From Lycium barbarum (Eukaryota; Streptophyta; Magnoliopsida; Solanales; Solanaceae), in NCBI RefSeq assembly GCF_019175385.1, contig NC_083341.1, positions 60,607,800-60,671,799 of the forward strand: a stretch of DNA of 64,000 bases, given 5' to 3'. How positions within the stretch are numbered: the stretch's first letter is position 1; each line of letters opens with the position of its first letter. A program made the translations under genes and the position numbers. Below the pieces are notes generated by a model. It saw nothing but the letters and a program-made list of their open reading frames with translations, was not told the origin of the DNA and did no database searches. This document shows, one piece after another, positions 11,746-24,489 of the stretch.

Positions 11746-13770
11746 GATATGATTGAAGACTTCTCAAATTTAGTCTACTTATCAACGTACTATCTTATTT
11801 GTTTTCCCTATTTATTCATTAATTTTTTATTTATTTATTTTGTAATTACACATGTAATTGTTGTTCTTTTTTATTTGTCAATCTTTTTTGGTTACTTTTC
11901 ATCCATTTCAACTGTATTTTTCCCTTTTAATTTTTCAATTACTTATTATTTACCTCATTGCTCATATTCACGTGTAAACTATATGTCGTTGAAACATAAA
12001 AAGCAAGACAATTATCAAGTTGAATAATTCGTTTGAAATTTGTATTTTTATCTAACTAAATCTAGTTGTTAAACGACATCTAATCATCTTACAATTGAAT
12101 GGGTCACTATTCATCCATTTGAACTTGTATTTTCCCCTTTACATTTGGTGTAACTCATCGCAATCATATTTAATATTTTTTGTATCGTTTAAAAAGTTTG
12201 TACTGATCATGATAGAGTACACGTTCAACACACGTGTCCATAAACTAGTATAAAAATGTTTCGACAATATATTTGTGTGTATATGTATCTTTTAACTATA
12301 AGGGTCTGTTTGGAATGAAATTTGGTGATTGGAATTGGTGTATTTACTAGGGTAGTAATTACACAACCTAGTAATTATGCAGTATAATAATTACGACAGC
12401 TTGTTAGTTTGTCATAACGTAATTACAGTGTAATTACAAGCATACTGTTTGGTTGAAGAAGTGTAATTACACAGTTTGATTAACAAAAAATTAAAAAATT
12501 AATAATGAAACATTAAAGTAATATTTGACAAATATGTGCCTTTATAAATTATACTTAATTAGACATTTAAGATACATATTATTTCTTGAAGTATATCAAT
12601 TAATAATCATGTATTGTAACTATTATTGTAAAAAATAATTGATACATATTTTTATATTAATAATATTATTAATAAAAACTAAAAGCATACATTTAGTAAG
12701 AATACCATGGATGCATGTGTAAGGGAAAGATTAATAAGTATAAATATAATTCCATCACGTTATTTAAATGTTTGACAAAAATATAATATATCAATTCTAA
12801 TTGAAAAATGAATGGCATGCAATGTGAAATAACAACTCAATACTAAGCAAATAAATTGGAACTGAAAATATAACATAAATTCAAAATTCATTTTTCCAGA
12901 CATAATATGCTTCTGTCATATTTCAACATAACATAATATTAGTTCCAACATAACATAAAATAAGTCCCAACATAACTTAAGTTAATATAATTCAAAAGAA
13001 AAGAAAAACATAAGTTTGTTAATGACTCATTTTTCTAATATTAGGAGGTGTAGTTTCAAAAATTATAATAATGCAGTTATATTAAATGATGAAATAAAAA
13101 ACATATGAGCAATTACATGTAATCATAATATGTAAAAATATATATTTTAAAATTGAAAACAATTTAAAAATTGAAATTAAAATAATATAAATAAAAAAAA
13201 TAAAAATAAAAACAAAAAATTAAGGCATAACTTTTGTCCTGATAGACATAGTTTACCATAAAACCTTGTCTTGCCAACTTATTTTCTTTTTTTTGTCTCT
13301 GCTGAGATTTGAACTCGAATGTCTGATTTCTTAGACCAGCGAATAAGGGTACTTTATCCCACAAATATTCATTAAATGAAAAGTATGAGCTAAAATTAAA
13401 GATCCCCGATTTAAATTTTAAGGAGCAAAAATTAAAGACCAGTCCATATGAAGGACAATCCGCACAATTTTTTTATTATGGTGGGAGGTATGGGCCTTTG
13501 ATAGTACAAATTGATTAGAGGATATGTTTACGTGATATTGTGCATATAACCATGCGCGTATTACTATTAAAATCTCCAGAAATTTCACCAAAAATTATTC
13601 ACCCAGCACGCGTTTTCAATTAGCCTTGTGAGTCCCAGATTTTTCCAATTTGGTAATAAAAACGACGAACAAAAATCCTAATCATTTGGAGAATTGATTT
13701 TGTTTATTGAACATTACTCTATTTTCATTGGGATATATAAATTATGTGAAAAACGTAACATTATTATTAC
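11746..13770. other. AT-rich sequence without a supported gene
   Basis: No reading frame with a recognised product. Bases 12301-12500 start GGGTCTGTTTGG and hold repeated GTAATTACA motifs, which resembles a MITE end, but no partner end was found. The sequence at about 13280-13350 on the minus strand has weak tRNA-like box B similarity only. The last bases, attac at 13766-13770, may be the TSD of the Tat element. Confidence 0.6.
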
Positions 13771-14412
13771 TGTTTACCCTTAAAAATGGATAACAATTAA
13801 ATTTATAATTGGTTGATAAGATATGTGGTTAGATTCATTTATAGTATAAGAAAGTAGCAAGTAAATAGTAATTATATTGATAAATAATAGCAAAAGAAAC
13901 TTAGGAAGACAAGTTAGCAAGCTCTGCAAACTAGTCCGGTCTGGAAGATGCTCCCTTTAACCGAGCCAAAATACTTAAGAAGATTTCTCTGCTACTTAGC
14001 TGATTACAAAAATGTAGAATAATAAAAAGCTAATCTACAAAAAGAAGGGGTAGTCCTCTATTTATAGCTAACAACAAATGGGCCCTAGTACAATATAGAT
14101 AAGGCTGCGTCTGTACGGTTTGACACCCGTACTGTTGTCAGCGCAAATGGCAGAACGGTAAGATGACACGTGGCCCACTCCATAACTGATTCTCCGAACC
14201 TATATTGAGTGTGCTCTCTTTAGGCTCAGGTTTTCCGAGCTCATTAGAATACTCTCGGTTTTGACGCAGAGTTGAATGTACTCATGACCCCTCAGTTTTC
14301 GTTCATATCGGCTGTTACGACCCTACTCTCCCTCGATCTTACATCGGACAGCTTTAAACTTTACCCCTGTTCTTACCGGATACAAATTGCATCGGTTTTT
14401 ATCGAATACTGA
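13771..14412 (-). repeat. Left LTR (3' LTR) of the Tat element
   Basis: Plus-strand start TGTTTACCC matches the right LTR at 26803. The right border is next to a minus-strand polypurine tract (plus strand TAGTCCCCACACTT at 14413-14426). A stretch of about 30 bases present in the right LTR near 27111-27140 is missing here. Confidence 0.85.
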
Positions 14413-14426
14413 TAGTCCCCACACTT
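14413..14426 (-). other. Polypurine tract of the Tat element
   Basis: On the minus strand this reads AAGTGTGGGGACTA and abuts the 3' LTR, the expected place for plus-strand priming. Confidence 0.7.
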
Positions 14427-15099
14427 TCCGGATCGAAGTTTTATCGGAGTGACGGGAAGTGGAACAACTGCCTCGGTAACTTCTCTAGTAAGCTTTTACT
14501 TTTACTTTGAAAACAAGCAGGAAGCGAAATGTCCTTTCATGTCATGACCTTTTGACTTCGGGCACGTGTCACCTTCAGTTGGTCAGCTTCGGTAACCGCT
14601 TCAGGGTCACGTCTCTTCATGTCACGTCTCTCCAACTCCGGACACGTGTCCTCTCTTGGTTGGATGAATTCAGTCCGGACACGTGTCCTCATCGATCAAA
14701 GTGGAGCACCTTCCCCAGTCCGGGCTGAATGCGGCTGGGATAACCGCCCTATAGATATTTTTGCTCCCGGTGATAACTAGTCAGTCACCGACTTCAAAGA
14801 AGGGTTTTTATACGTTTATACATCTCCTTTCTCCCTGAAGCTCAACCCTCCAATAGACCCGGTTATTCTTGAAATGTGCTAGGCGTATAAAGTATGTCTT
14901 GCTTAGATAGGCCCGAATATTTGGAAGATCATGGCTTGCCTTCGTCTTTTGGCTAATAATACAAAAATCAATTCTACCTTGGTCCATTTAATCTTATTAT
15001 ATTGCCCAAGGATCTTCCGTGGAGGCATTATAAAAGTCTCCAAACGAGTTTAAAATCCCATTCTTTCCAGTGTCCACGAGAACAGGGATCGGGGCTGGC

Positions 15100-17351
15100 A
15101 CGAGCGTTTTGTTCGGGTTAAGACCAAGGACATTATACTGGCCAGATATATGCCTTTCCCCGAAAGGTGAAATGAAGAACGTAAGTTTTGTGGGTTTATC
15201 TCCTTTACGTATCTTTGAGCACTTCTGTTAACCTTTTTCAATGTTACAGCTGAAGCATGGATTCCGAATGCAATTCCTAGATTCGCCGAATGGATTGAAA
15301 AAATCATCGGCCAGCACCCGCACGATGAGTGAACATGGGGAGTTTTGTCTCGTGACCGATGGATAGCATAGAACCACAGTATCCTCTTCTTCCCCTAATT
15401 CTTTTCATTCTTTTTCATTCTACTTTACTCCGATTTAATCCTTTGATATCCAGGTTTGGGCAAAGGCTCGCACCAGCGGACGAGCCCACAACACCGGGCT
15501 CAGATTTTGATATGTCAGGATCAGCTCGGCTTATCGCCGAGGCTGAAAAGAAAAAGAAAAATACCATGTCTTGGGGTCAGAAGAGAAAGAAAAGGTCGAA
15601 GGATGCCACAGGTTCATCCGATGTTCGAGGCCTGAGGGATGAGCCCGAGGATGACATTTGGATTGCAAATGTCGTATCGGGGCCATCCGTTTCTACTGTT
15701 ACTGGGGCCAAGACAGCTTCAGTGGAGGTTTTGGAGAGCAATACCACAACTAATCTTCCGGCCCCAATCACAGATGGGGAGGCTGAGGTTCCTTTCCCTC
15801 CAATAGCCGAATATATCCAAGCTCCGATTCCACAAAGGTCCGTTGAATTTATTTACATTACAGGTGACACTTCACCCGAGGTGGTGCCTTTGGTGAAAAG
15901 GCCTCGAAGGGCCGACACAACTTCGGGGGACGAGACGGCTCAAAGGGCCGAAACACTACAACTATCGACCTGCCTCCAAGGGGCGAACCAGTTACTATAG
16001 CCGAGACATCATCAAGGGCCGATACTACTCTAACTTCTCCTCCTGCTCCATCTTCGGAACAGGAGAATCTTGATGACATATTTGCCAATACTCCTCCTGT
16101 AACCACGGAATCCTCGGAGTTTGGCCACCTCCCTATTCTTCGAGCAACGAGGATTGCTATCCGGTTCACTGAATCAGGTTCGAGATCTAGACTTGTAGAT
16201 ATTTTTTTGGCTCCAAGTGTAGAACCGAAGAGGACCAGGTCGACCATGGTCACCGTGCCTGAGGACTGCAGTTTTTTATCTCGCCTCGTGGGGTTTCCAG
16301 CTATCTAAGACCTCTCGTTTGAGATTTGGACAAAGAGAAGATGGAGGGGCTCTCATGGCAATTCCTTTTAAACGAGGGCATGCATGTCGGCAACCTGGTA
16401 AGCATTCTTACCTACCCCTTCTAATAAGTTTAAACTTATCCGTCGTAACTTTCACTGTTTGCCGATCTCTCATCCTTGTTTATTTTATTCTTGCAGAGTG
16501 TTGTGCTTGTGAATGAAGGTTTCCTCCGAGAACAGCACGAGATAGACGACTTACGGGCCCAGTTAGATGCTCAAGGCCGAGAGAGGAAGAAGTTCAAACT
16601 TCTGTTGCAACAAAAAGAGGATGAACTGAGCTGGGTCATTGCTCCTCCAACTCTCCAATCCAAGCTAGAACCAGCCAAAACGGAGAATCTCCGATTGAAA
16701 ACTGAGCTCGACGACGTAGTCAAAAAAAGCAAAGTCCTGGAAGGGGACAACAAACATCTCAGCCTAGAGAATGGCGAATTTGTCACCAAACTTGGTGAGT
16801 TTGAAGCTACCATCGCCCAATTGAGGGAAGGGCTCGATTTAGTTAAAGATGAGGCTGTGAAAATGGACGAGAAGTTCAGGCAGCTTGAAGCCGAAAGGGC
16901 CATAGAAAAAGATAAGTTGAAGGTTATGGAAGAAAAGGCCGAGACTCGAGACCGGATCAATAATGAACTTAAGAAAGAGCTCGAGGCCACTGTCCAAGCC
17001 AATGATACACTTTAGGACGAGTTGGCATCTTTTAACAAGGTTCGGCTCACTCTGAGTGATATGAAGTCCGAATTGAAAGAGAAATTAAGGAAAGCTCAGG
17101 CCGACCTGGAGGAAGCTTACAAAGAAATTGAGGCTACCGAGGCTCGTTCTACCCTTTTAGTTGAACACGAGAGGTGGAAGTCCCGGAGGATTACACTTGA
17201 GATGATTCAACGGGGTATTGAAGATATTCAAACTCGTATTCTAGATGCAATGATAATCAGGGATATGGTTAAGAAAGCGCTTGAGGATAGCTTCGAGGAA
17301 GACCCTGAAGAGTCCGACTATGATGACTCGGGTTCTTCTTCAACGGAGTAG
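15100..17351 (+). pseudogene. Antisense multi-exon coiled-coil gene of the Tat element
   Basis: Runs opposite to gag-pol, between integrase and the 3' LTR. Candidate introns with GT-AG ends: 15181-15249 (TTTTTCAATGTTACAG acceptor), one ending at 15453 (TTTGATATCCAG), and 16398-16496 (TTATTTTATTCTTGCAG). Exon pieces read AWIPNAIPRFAEWIEKI, then a basic stretch (KKKKN...KRKKRSKD, about 15549-15602), then VVLVNEGFLREQHEIDDL leading into a long Lys/Glu/Leu-rich coiled coil (16500-17250) and an acidic C-terminus ending DYDDSGSSSTE. Stops at about 15328, 15369 and 17013 break it. Tat elements are known to carry antisense ORFs in this place; function is unknown. Splicing is inferred. Confidence 0.65.
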
Positions 17352-17903
17352 ATAGGGCCCGTAGGAACTTTTGTTTTTTGTTTTTGATCTTCATGAAAAT
17401 CACAAGTGTAAAGCTCCGACCTATTATGCTATATATAAAATTCATATTTCCTTTTGGCAGTGTTTTCCTCCGATCTTTAAGTCGGGTATACTTTATGATA
17501 TTGTTTCGCATTGATGTTACCTTCATAAAAGATGGCTGAGGTTCGACCTTAAGCTCTTAACAGTTTTCTTCTAGTAAATCAAGCCAACTTAACTTATGAG
17601 TTGTGGGCTTTATTTTATTCGGTTCCTGTTTGACCGAAGACTTATTGATGGCTTGCCCGCGGGAGCATTTTTATGCTTTGTGAATTCAGACGTCTCTGAA
17701 TCACCTTAGGCATTTATAAAAGAGCATATTTGAAACATATTTGAAAGAGCATTCATAAAAGAGCATATTTGAAACATACTTCTCCAAAAAAATTCTCTTT
17801 GCATTTAAAATGCTTGTTTCATACAAAAACTAAGGACTTCATCCGACCCCTTCTGTTCTTGCCGTAGAAAACACTATGTGGACACAATTCATTCGATCAT
17901 TTG

Positions 17904-20323
17904 TGTTACACCTCCGAAAATTTCATGTCGTTGTGCGGTGAATAGACCAACGTAAGTTAAGGTGTATATGATGTCCATACTAGTAAGAAGGAATGCTTAA
18001 TGATTCTAATTAAGATTCCAAAGACATTTGAGGGAAGAGGAGAAATCTTGTTGGAGAAAGTTAAGGTAGAGAATATCTTGCCCCGAATACAACGTACCAG
18101 CAGGTATTCCTGGTGATTTACAGGGATAGAAGTTGAACAAATCAAATTGACGCAATCTGAATGGATTCAGGAAATTCTGCAGACACCAGTCAGTGCTGAC
18201 GGGCCGTCGACATATCAACGGAACGTCACCGTGCACCGTCCATATATTTCTACAGACTGAGACCTGCATGCGCGATTCGACAAGACAAGTCGATGGATCG
18301 TCGACACGTTAACGAGACCGTCGACCCAACCGTCAATAGGTTTCTGCAATCAGGGATTTTCAAGTGTAAGTCGACGGAGCAAGTCGACGGACCGTCGACA
18401 CGTCGACGCGTCGTCGACCAACTCATCGAACCGCTTCTTTGGAACTTTCCAGTTTCAGCTATAAATAGACGAGTAATGCTCGTAATTTTCAGATATCATT
18501 CTCTCTCTAAGTATTGAAGGTTCTAGAATAATTCTCTCATCATATTATCATATATCCAAGGGAAATCAAGGAGTAAACACCAAGAATTAGTAAAACTCAA
18601 GTGTATGGATGCTCACTAGGGTTTGTAGAGATCAAGAAGTCCTTTTGTATTGAAGTGGGATTTTCTCTAAGCGAAGTACTTTTATCCAAAATTCATTCCT
18701 ACATCATCAAAGGTGAGTGTTATTTTCAAATTCATGTTATTAAGAATATTGAGAGGTTAAAAGACTTGGATTACGGAAGGGAGGAGAATATGGAGTGCAA
18801 ATATGGAAATATTGATATTCTTGAATAGTTCTTGACATGTTATGAGTACAATCTTTTGATGAATGATACAAATGATGTTAAAGGAGTATTATATGAGAAT
18901 GAATATGGTGTTGTATTATAGGTATGGCTATGGATGATTTTGAATGTGGATTAAAGAAGTAAACAATGTTTAACCCGAAGAATTTATTGATTATGTTATT
19001 ATGGGTGTTCTTATTAATGTTGGAGGGTTGCCTTATTTTATGGAAGAAGTTGTCGAAACGATGAAAATGTCGTCAAATTTTCATTAACTCTTAGTCGTTT
19101 TAGCTTAAGCTTAAGTATGTTTCCAGTTGTCTAATCTTAGTGCAAATTCCCTTGAATGTAGAGTCGCGAGCTCCAAAGGCAAGCAACTAGGCAGTAGAGT
19201 TAAAAAGATATAAAGGTATGTAAGGCTAGTCCCTTATTTTCTAAGGCATGATTCCTACAAGATGACTTCCTTTATCTTTCCATGACTCTATTGTATCCCA
19301 AAAACTATGAGTATATGATTATTAAGAGCTTCTCATAAGATAAATATAAGAGATGTGTTATGAATATGATAATGATGATGATGAATCCATGTCTAGAGAT
19401 TCTAAAGCTTATAATATGATATTATTATGAAGTTAATGATCCTTACATGATTCCTTGACTTTATTCATTGTTGCTAGTCTAACCTTATAATGCTAGTTCC
19501 TTCAAGGTGAGACATGATGATCATGACTACTCCATAATGGGATAGGGGGTTCTAGACCTTACGTCACCCCGATAGAGTCGTAGCTCTTACTTGACACCGC
19601 TAAGGCGGGCAGCATACACACCATGTCTAGATGGCATGGGCAGACACCACTAGTAGGTGGCATGAGATGTTTACCCCGGACGTGGGCTAACGATGATCAC
19701 ACCGTACCTATATGGTCGGGCAGCTTATAATACATGAGATGATGGGTTTATGATATAAGTTAGTATGCATAATTCTGCCTTAAGAGGTGCTCAGTTGTAG
19801 ATTGTTTCTTTACTTTATATTTCTTCATTTCTTACCGTGTTATTATTAATCATCCCTTACATACTCAGTACATTTTTCGTACTGACGTCACTTTTTATGG
19901 ACGTTGTGTTCATGCCCACAGGTAGACAAGGAGACGGTGCAGACCCGTAGTAGCTTGTCAGCAGATACGCAGGAGCACTTCCCTACTCCGGAGGTGCAAC
20001 TTTTGATATATATATATTCGGGTATGACGGGGCAGTCCCGTCCTTATGTCTCAGTATTTTAGTAGAGGCTCGTAGATACATATGTGTGGGTAGTAGATGT
20101 CTTATGATCCCCTCACTGTATATTTTGTATGTCATTTTTGGTAGCCCCGTGGGCTTACTTATATATATATATATACATGTTTGGAAGTGATAACGATTAT
20201 CTTTTGACGAGTTTCGCGTTGAGGGTAATGTATATTCAGGATGAGCTTGATGACAAGTATGGTGGATGGTGCTCGATAGAGTAGCTCCGGGTACCCGTCA
20301 TGACCCCTAGTTGGGTCGTGACA
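17904..20323 (+). repeat. Solo LTR, gypsy type (2420 bp), TSD atttg/gtttg
   Basis: Starts TGTTACACCTCC and ends TGGGTCGTGACA, flanked by atttg (17899-17903) and gtttg (20324-20328), one mismatch. It holds a GTCGAC-rich block (18180-18430) upstream of a TATA box TATAAATA at about 18460, hairpin repeats near 19590-19700, and the CAGTAC...GTACTG hairpin at 19866-19884. No internal region, so it is a solo LTR nested in the 3' part of the Tat element. Confidence 0.88.
19861..19922 (+). promoter_or_regulatory. Paired hairpin in solo LTR 17904-20323
   Basis: CAGTAC (19866-19871) and GTACTG (19879-19884), followed by GACGTC and CATGCCCACAGG, 457 bases before the LTR end. Confidence 0.55.
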
Positions 20324-20986
20324 GTTTGGTGCACTAATCCCTTGAATTCGGTACCAACGGGTATCACCCTCCCCCCCCCCCCCCAAACCATAGTTCAAAT
20401 ATTGCTTAATCTATTTCGTGTTCCAAATATTCGAATAAGAATATAGGCCCTGGGTTCCTTTTATTGGCACGATGTTTTTATTTATTTTTGTCCTGATTAT
20501 TCAGACCTTAATCGAATCATATGTACTGGTCCTCGAAACCTAATACAGAAGGTTCGGTTAAATCCAAAAGAAAACAAAAATTGTTTCGACGTTGACTTTG
20601 TTTCTTGCTTTGCTTCTTTGAGCTTTTCTCCGATCTTATTATTTCCGGCTAAGGTATCATAGTCCCCTAGTGTTTGTTCGTGAAGCATGAACGGAGAAAC
20701 ATTATACGAAAACGATGTTGTTGAATGCCCAGTCCCCAGTACTTAGTTGGGCTTTGATTTCACGGCACTTAGCCTCGTTCTTCAAAACTAAGGTAACACA
20801 TTGTACTTGTTTCCTCGTTAAAAAATTTTCCGGAAAACCCACTTCGGGATAAAACCGAGCTAAGGAAAAGAGTGCAACACGTGTTTTCAAACCTAATTCT
20901 AAGACCTGTGAATTTACTCCGATTTGACCTTATAAAGAAAAAAGGTTAGAATTGTCGGAATTCACAAAGGGTTAACGAATCCTACC
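20324..20986 (-). other. Tat element 3' region, non-coding
   Basis: Sequence between integrase and the nested solo LTR. It has a run of 14 or more C near 20373 and no supported reading frame. It belongs to the spacer that carries the antisense gene on the other side of the solo LTR. Confidence 0.6.
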
Positions 20987-22434
20987 TTAGCAAAAGTATT
21001 TCGTTAAGTGTGCTACATTCCAGTTGTTGTGCAGCTGTTGGCCCTCTCCGATTTCCAAATGATATGGTCCTTTGCCAGTTATTCCGGTTACCTTATATGG
21101 TCCTTCCCAGTTCGGTCCCAATTTCGCATCATCAATATTCTTAGTGTGCAGGGTAATCTTCCAAAGCACTAAGTCCCCAACTTGGAAATGTCGAAGGTTC
21201 ATCCTTCGATTGCAGTATCTTCCCATCCGCTGTTTTTGAGCTGCTAAATGGATCAGCGCATTCTTGCGTAGTTCATCCGTTAAGTCAAGCTTTACGGCCA
21301 TAGCCTCTTCATTTGACTCGTTTGTTAAATACCAGAACCTCAAGCTCGGTTCACCAACTTCTACAGGAATTGAAGCCTTGGCTCCGTAAACCAGGGAAAA
21401 TAGTGTAACTCCCATACTTGACTTTGATGTCATTCTGTAGGCCCATAATACTTCCGGCAAAACTTCCTTCCATTTGTGCTTTGACGACTCTAACTGCTTC
21501 CTCAGATTTTGGATTATGGTTTTATTCATTGATTCCTCCTGTCCGTTTGCACTTGGGTGATACGGAGTAGATATAATCTTTTTGACCTTCAGTCCTTCGA
21601 GGAAGTCATTAACTTTATTTCCAATGAACTAACGACCGTTATCGCAAGTTATCTCGGCTGGGATGCCGAACCGACAAACGATATGGTCCCAAATGAAGTT
21701 AATAACTTCCTTCTCTCTAACTTTCTCGAAGGCTTGTGCTTCAACCCATTTTGAAAAGTAATCAGTCATAAATAAAATAAAACGAGCCTTACCTAGGCCT
21801 ATGGCAAAGAGCCGACGATATCCATTCCCCATTTCATAAACGGCGAAGGGGACAAGACCTAGTGCAGCAACTCCCCCGGCTGGTGTATCATCGGCGTGTG
21901 GTTTTGGCATCCATCACATTTACGGACAAACCTTTTCGCGTCCTCTTCCATCCGGTTCTAGTAATACCGCGCTCTGATTATCTTTAGGACTAAGGGTTCG
22001 GCAGCCGAATGGTTACCACAAGTTCCTTCTTGAACTTCCCTCATCATATAATCCATTTCTCTGGGCCATAAGCACTTAGCTAAAGGTCCGTAGAAAGATC
22101 GAAGATACAATTGATCGTTGACCAAGCAGAATCTCGCAGCCTTGGTTTGAAGCAACCTTGATTCCTTTGGGTCTGTTGGGAACTTCCCTTCTCGCAAGCA
22201 ATCTATGTATTTGTTGTGCCAATCCCATGTCAGACCCATTGCATTTATCTCGATGTGACCATTTTCTACAGCCAAGTTCATCAATTGGATGACTGTGCCC
22301 GAATTGAATTCCTCCTCTTCAACCGACGAACCTAAGTTACCCAATGTGTCTGCTTCGTTGTTCTGCTCCCTCAGTACGTGTTGCATAGTCTCCCTCAGTA
22401 CGTGTTGCATGGTCCATTCTTTAAACCGGTTCAA
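20987..22434 (-). pseudogene. Integrase of the Tat element, broken
   Basis: Read right to left: a segment with RNase H tail and linker (22434-21958), an N-terminal zinc region remnant (GTCGNHSAAEPLVLKI), then the catalytic core in 21910-21629 with FMTDYFSKWVEAQAF (first Asp) and ITCDNGR (second Asp), a stop at 21626-21628, then 21529-20987 beginning around the Glu of the triad (NGQEESMNK, Glu beside another Glu) and ending with GPYKVTGITGKGPYHLE. Stops separate the pieces. A 24-bp tandem duplication doubles the peptide TMQHVLRE near 22373-22411. Confidence 0.85.
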
Positions 22435-22436
22435 TA

Positions 22437-24295
22437 TTACTTGAGTTTTTTCAAGTATTTTTGCATTCGTTCATCTTTGACCTCGAAAATGACATTGACT
22501 TGATTTACGACCCGAAGGGAGTCGCACTTAGCCTCGATGACTTTAGCCCCTAAATTCCTAGCCAATTCCGAACCTGCAATCATAGCCTCATACTCAGCTT
22601 CATTGTTAGTCAATTTTAAAGTTCTTATTGATTGTCTAATAACGTCACCTGCGGGGGCCTTAAGAACAATACCCAATCCGGATGCCTTTAGGCTCGATGC
22701 CCCGTCCGTATACGGGGTCCAGATCCCCGAGACTTTTCCCGAGGTTAACAGAAGATCTTTTTCCAGCCCGGGAACCATCACATGGGTAAAATCCGTTATG
22801 AAGTCGGCTAAGATTTGAGATTTAATAGCCGTTCTAGGCCTATACTCGATATCATAACCGCTAATTTCCACGGCCCATTTAGTCAATCTACCCGACAGTT
22901 CTGGTTTATGCATGATATTTTTTAACGGGTAAGTAGCTACTACACATATGGGGCGGCATTGGAAATAAGGTTTTAGCTTCCTTGAAGCACTTACCAAAGC
23001 CAAAGCTAACTTTTCGAGGTACGGATAAAGGGTCTCCGCATCTCTTAATATTCTACTTACATAATAGATAGGAAATTGTGTACCGCCTTCTTCTCTGACC
23101 AAAATTCCACTTACCACAACCTCGGATACCGCTAGATACAGGAATAATTGTTCGTTTGCCCTCGGTGTGTGCAGCAAAGGTGGACTTGATAAGTATCGTT
23201 TCAAATCTTCCAAGGCCTTTTGACATTCCGTTGTCCACATGAATTCATTCTTATTTCTTAGCAAAAAAAAAAACGGTGACTTTTATCCGATGACCTCGAA
23301 ATGAAACAGCTCAGAGCTGCTATCCTTCCAGTCAACCTTTGTACTGCCTTCACGGTGTTTACTACTTCTATGTCCTCAATGGCTTTGATGTTGTCTGGGT
23401 TGATTTCAATCCCACAGTTTGACACCATAAAGCCCAAAAACTTGCCAGATCTAACTCCGAAGGCACACTTCTCCGGGTTCAGCCTTATGTTGTACTTGCG
23501 AAGTCTGTCGAAGGTATCCCGCAAATGTTTTAAATGATCCTCTGTTTCTAGGGATTTGACTAACATGTCATTAATGTAAACCTCTATTGTCCTACCTATC
23601 TGTTCTTCGAACATTCGGTTAATTAGGTGTTGATAAGTTGCTCCAGCATTTTTTAATCCGAACGGCATTACGTTGTAGCAATAAGTCCCATATAGGGTTA
23701 TAAAAGACGTTTTCTCTTGATCCTCTGAGTCCATCCGAATCTGGTTGTACCCAGAGTAGGCATCAAGAAAACTTAAAATCTCATGCCCGGCCGTCGCATC
23801 GATCATTCGATCTATTTGAGGCATAGGGAATGAATCCTTCGGGCATGTTTTGTTTAGATATTTATAATCAACACACATTCTAAATTTGTTACCTTTCTTC
23901 GGCACAACGATGACATTAGCTAACTAGTCCGGGTATTTAACCTCCAGGATAGAACCTATCTTTAAAAGCTTTGTTACCTCATCTTTGACGAAGGCATGCT
24001 TTAATTCAGCCATCGGTCTTCTTTTCTGTTTGACCGGAGTGAGTTTTTTATCGAGGCTGAGCTTATGCATCGTTACCTCCGGTGGTACACCTGTCATGTC
24101 TAAATGGGACCATGCAAAACAATCGACATTAGCTTGAAGAAATTTAATTAACTTGAGCCTGAGCTCCAAGGTTAAACCTGTGCCCAGGTATACCTTTCTA
24201 TCCGGTAAGTGCACAAATAAGATAATTTGTTCCAACTCCTCTACAGTAGACTTGGTTGCGTCCGAATCATCCGGTAATTCGAACGATCTAGGCAC
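22437..24295 (-). pseudogene. RT and dual RNase H of the Tat element, broken
   Basis: RT part: KQKRRPMAELKHAFVKDEV, a TAG at about 23922, then VPKKGNKFRMCVDYKYLN, FLDAYSGYNQI, MPFGLKNAGATYQ, and the catalytic box VYINDMLVKS, where the usual Y-I-D-D has Asn for the first Asp. The frame shifts near 23260 into the connection and first RNase H (22437-23264). The second RNase H follows: PYTDGASSLKASGLGIVL, NNEAEYEAMIAG and KCDSLRVVNQV give the D-E-D pattern. Two RNase H domains in tandem are typical of Tat elements. Stops, one frameshift and the Asn change imply loss of activity. Confidence 0.88.
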
Positions 24296-24489
24296 ACCGA
24301 AATCATCTTCTTCAAAACTTTGGCTCGTCTCTCCCTTTTCTTTATTCGAGCCTGTATTCTTTAATTGCTATTTGGCATCTTTGCCTTTGGTTAATTCAAC
24401 AGCTTTTCGGACCGGTTCCTTTGGGATTAAGGCCGCATCCTCGACCGCGAACATCTCCCTTGCTGCGGGCTGTTCACTACGGACCGTCT

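Noticed and set aside
12301..12500. MITE starting GGGTCTGTTTGG
   Set aside because: No inverted partner end or TSD could be found within several kb.
13285..13350. Second tRNA-like SINE on the minus strand
   Set aside because: A box B-like TTCAAATC is present, but the spacing to any box A is too short and no TSD was found.
16571..17002. Minus-strand Ser-rich ORF
   Set aside because: It is the shadow of the coiled-coil frame on the plus strand.
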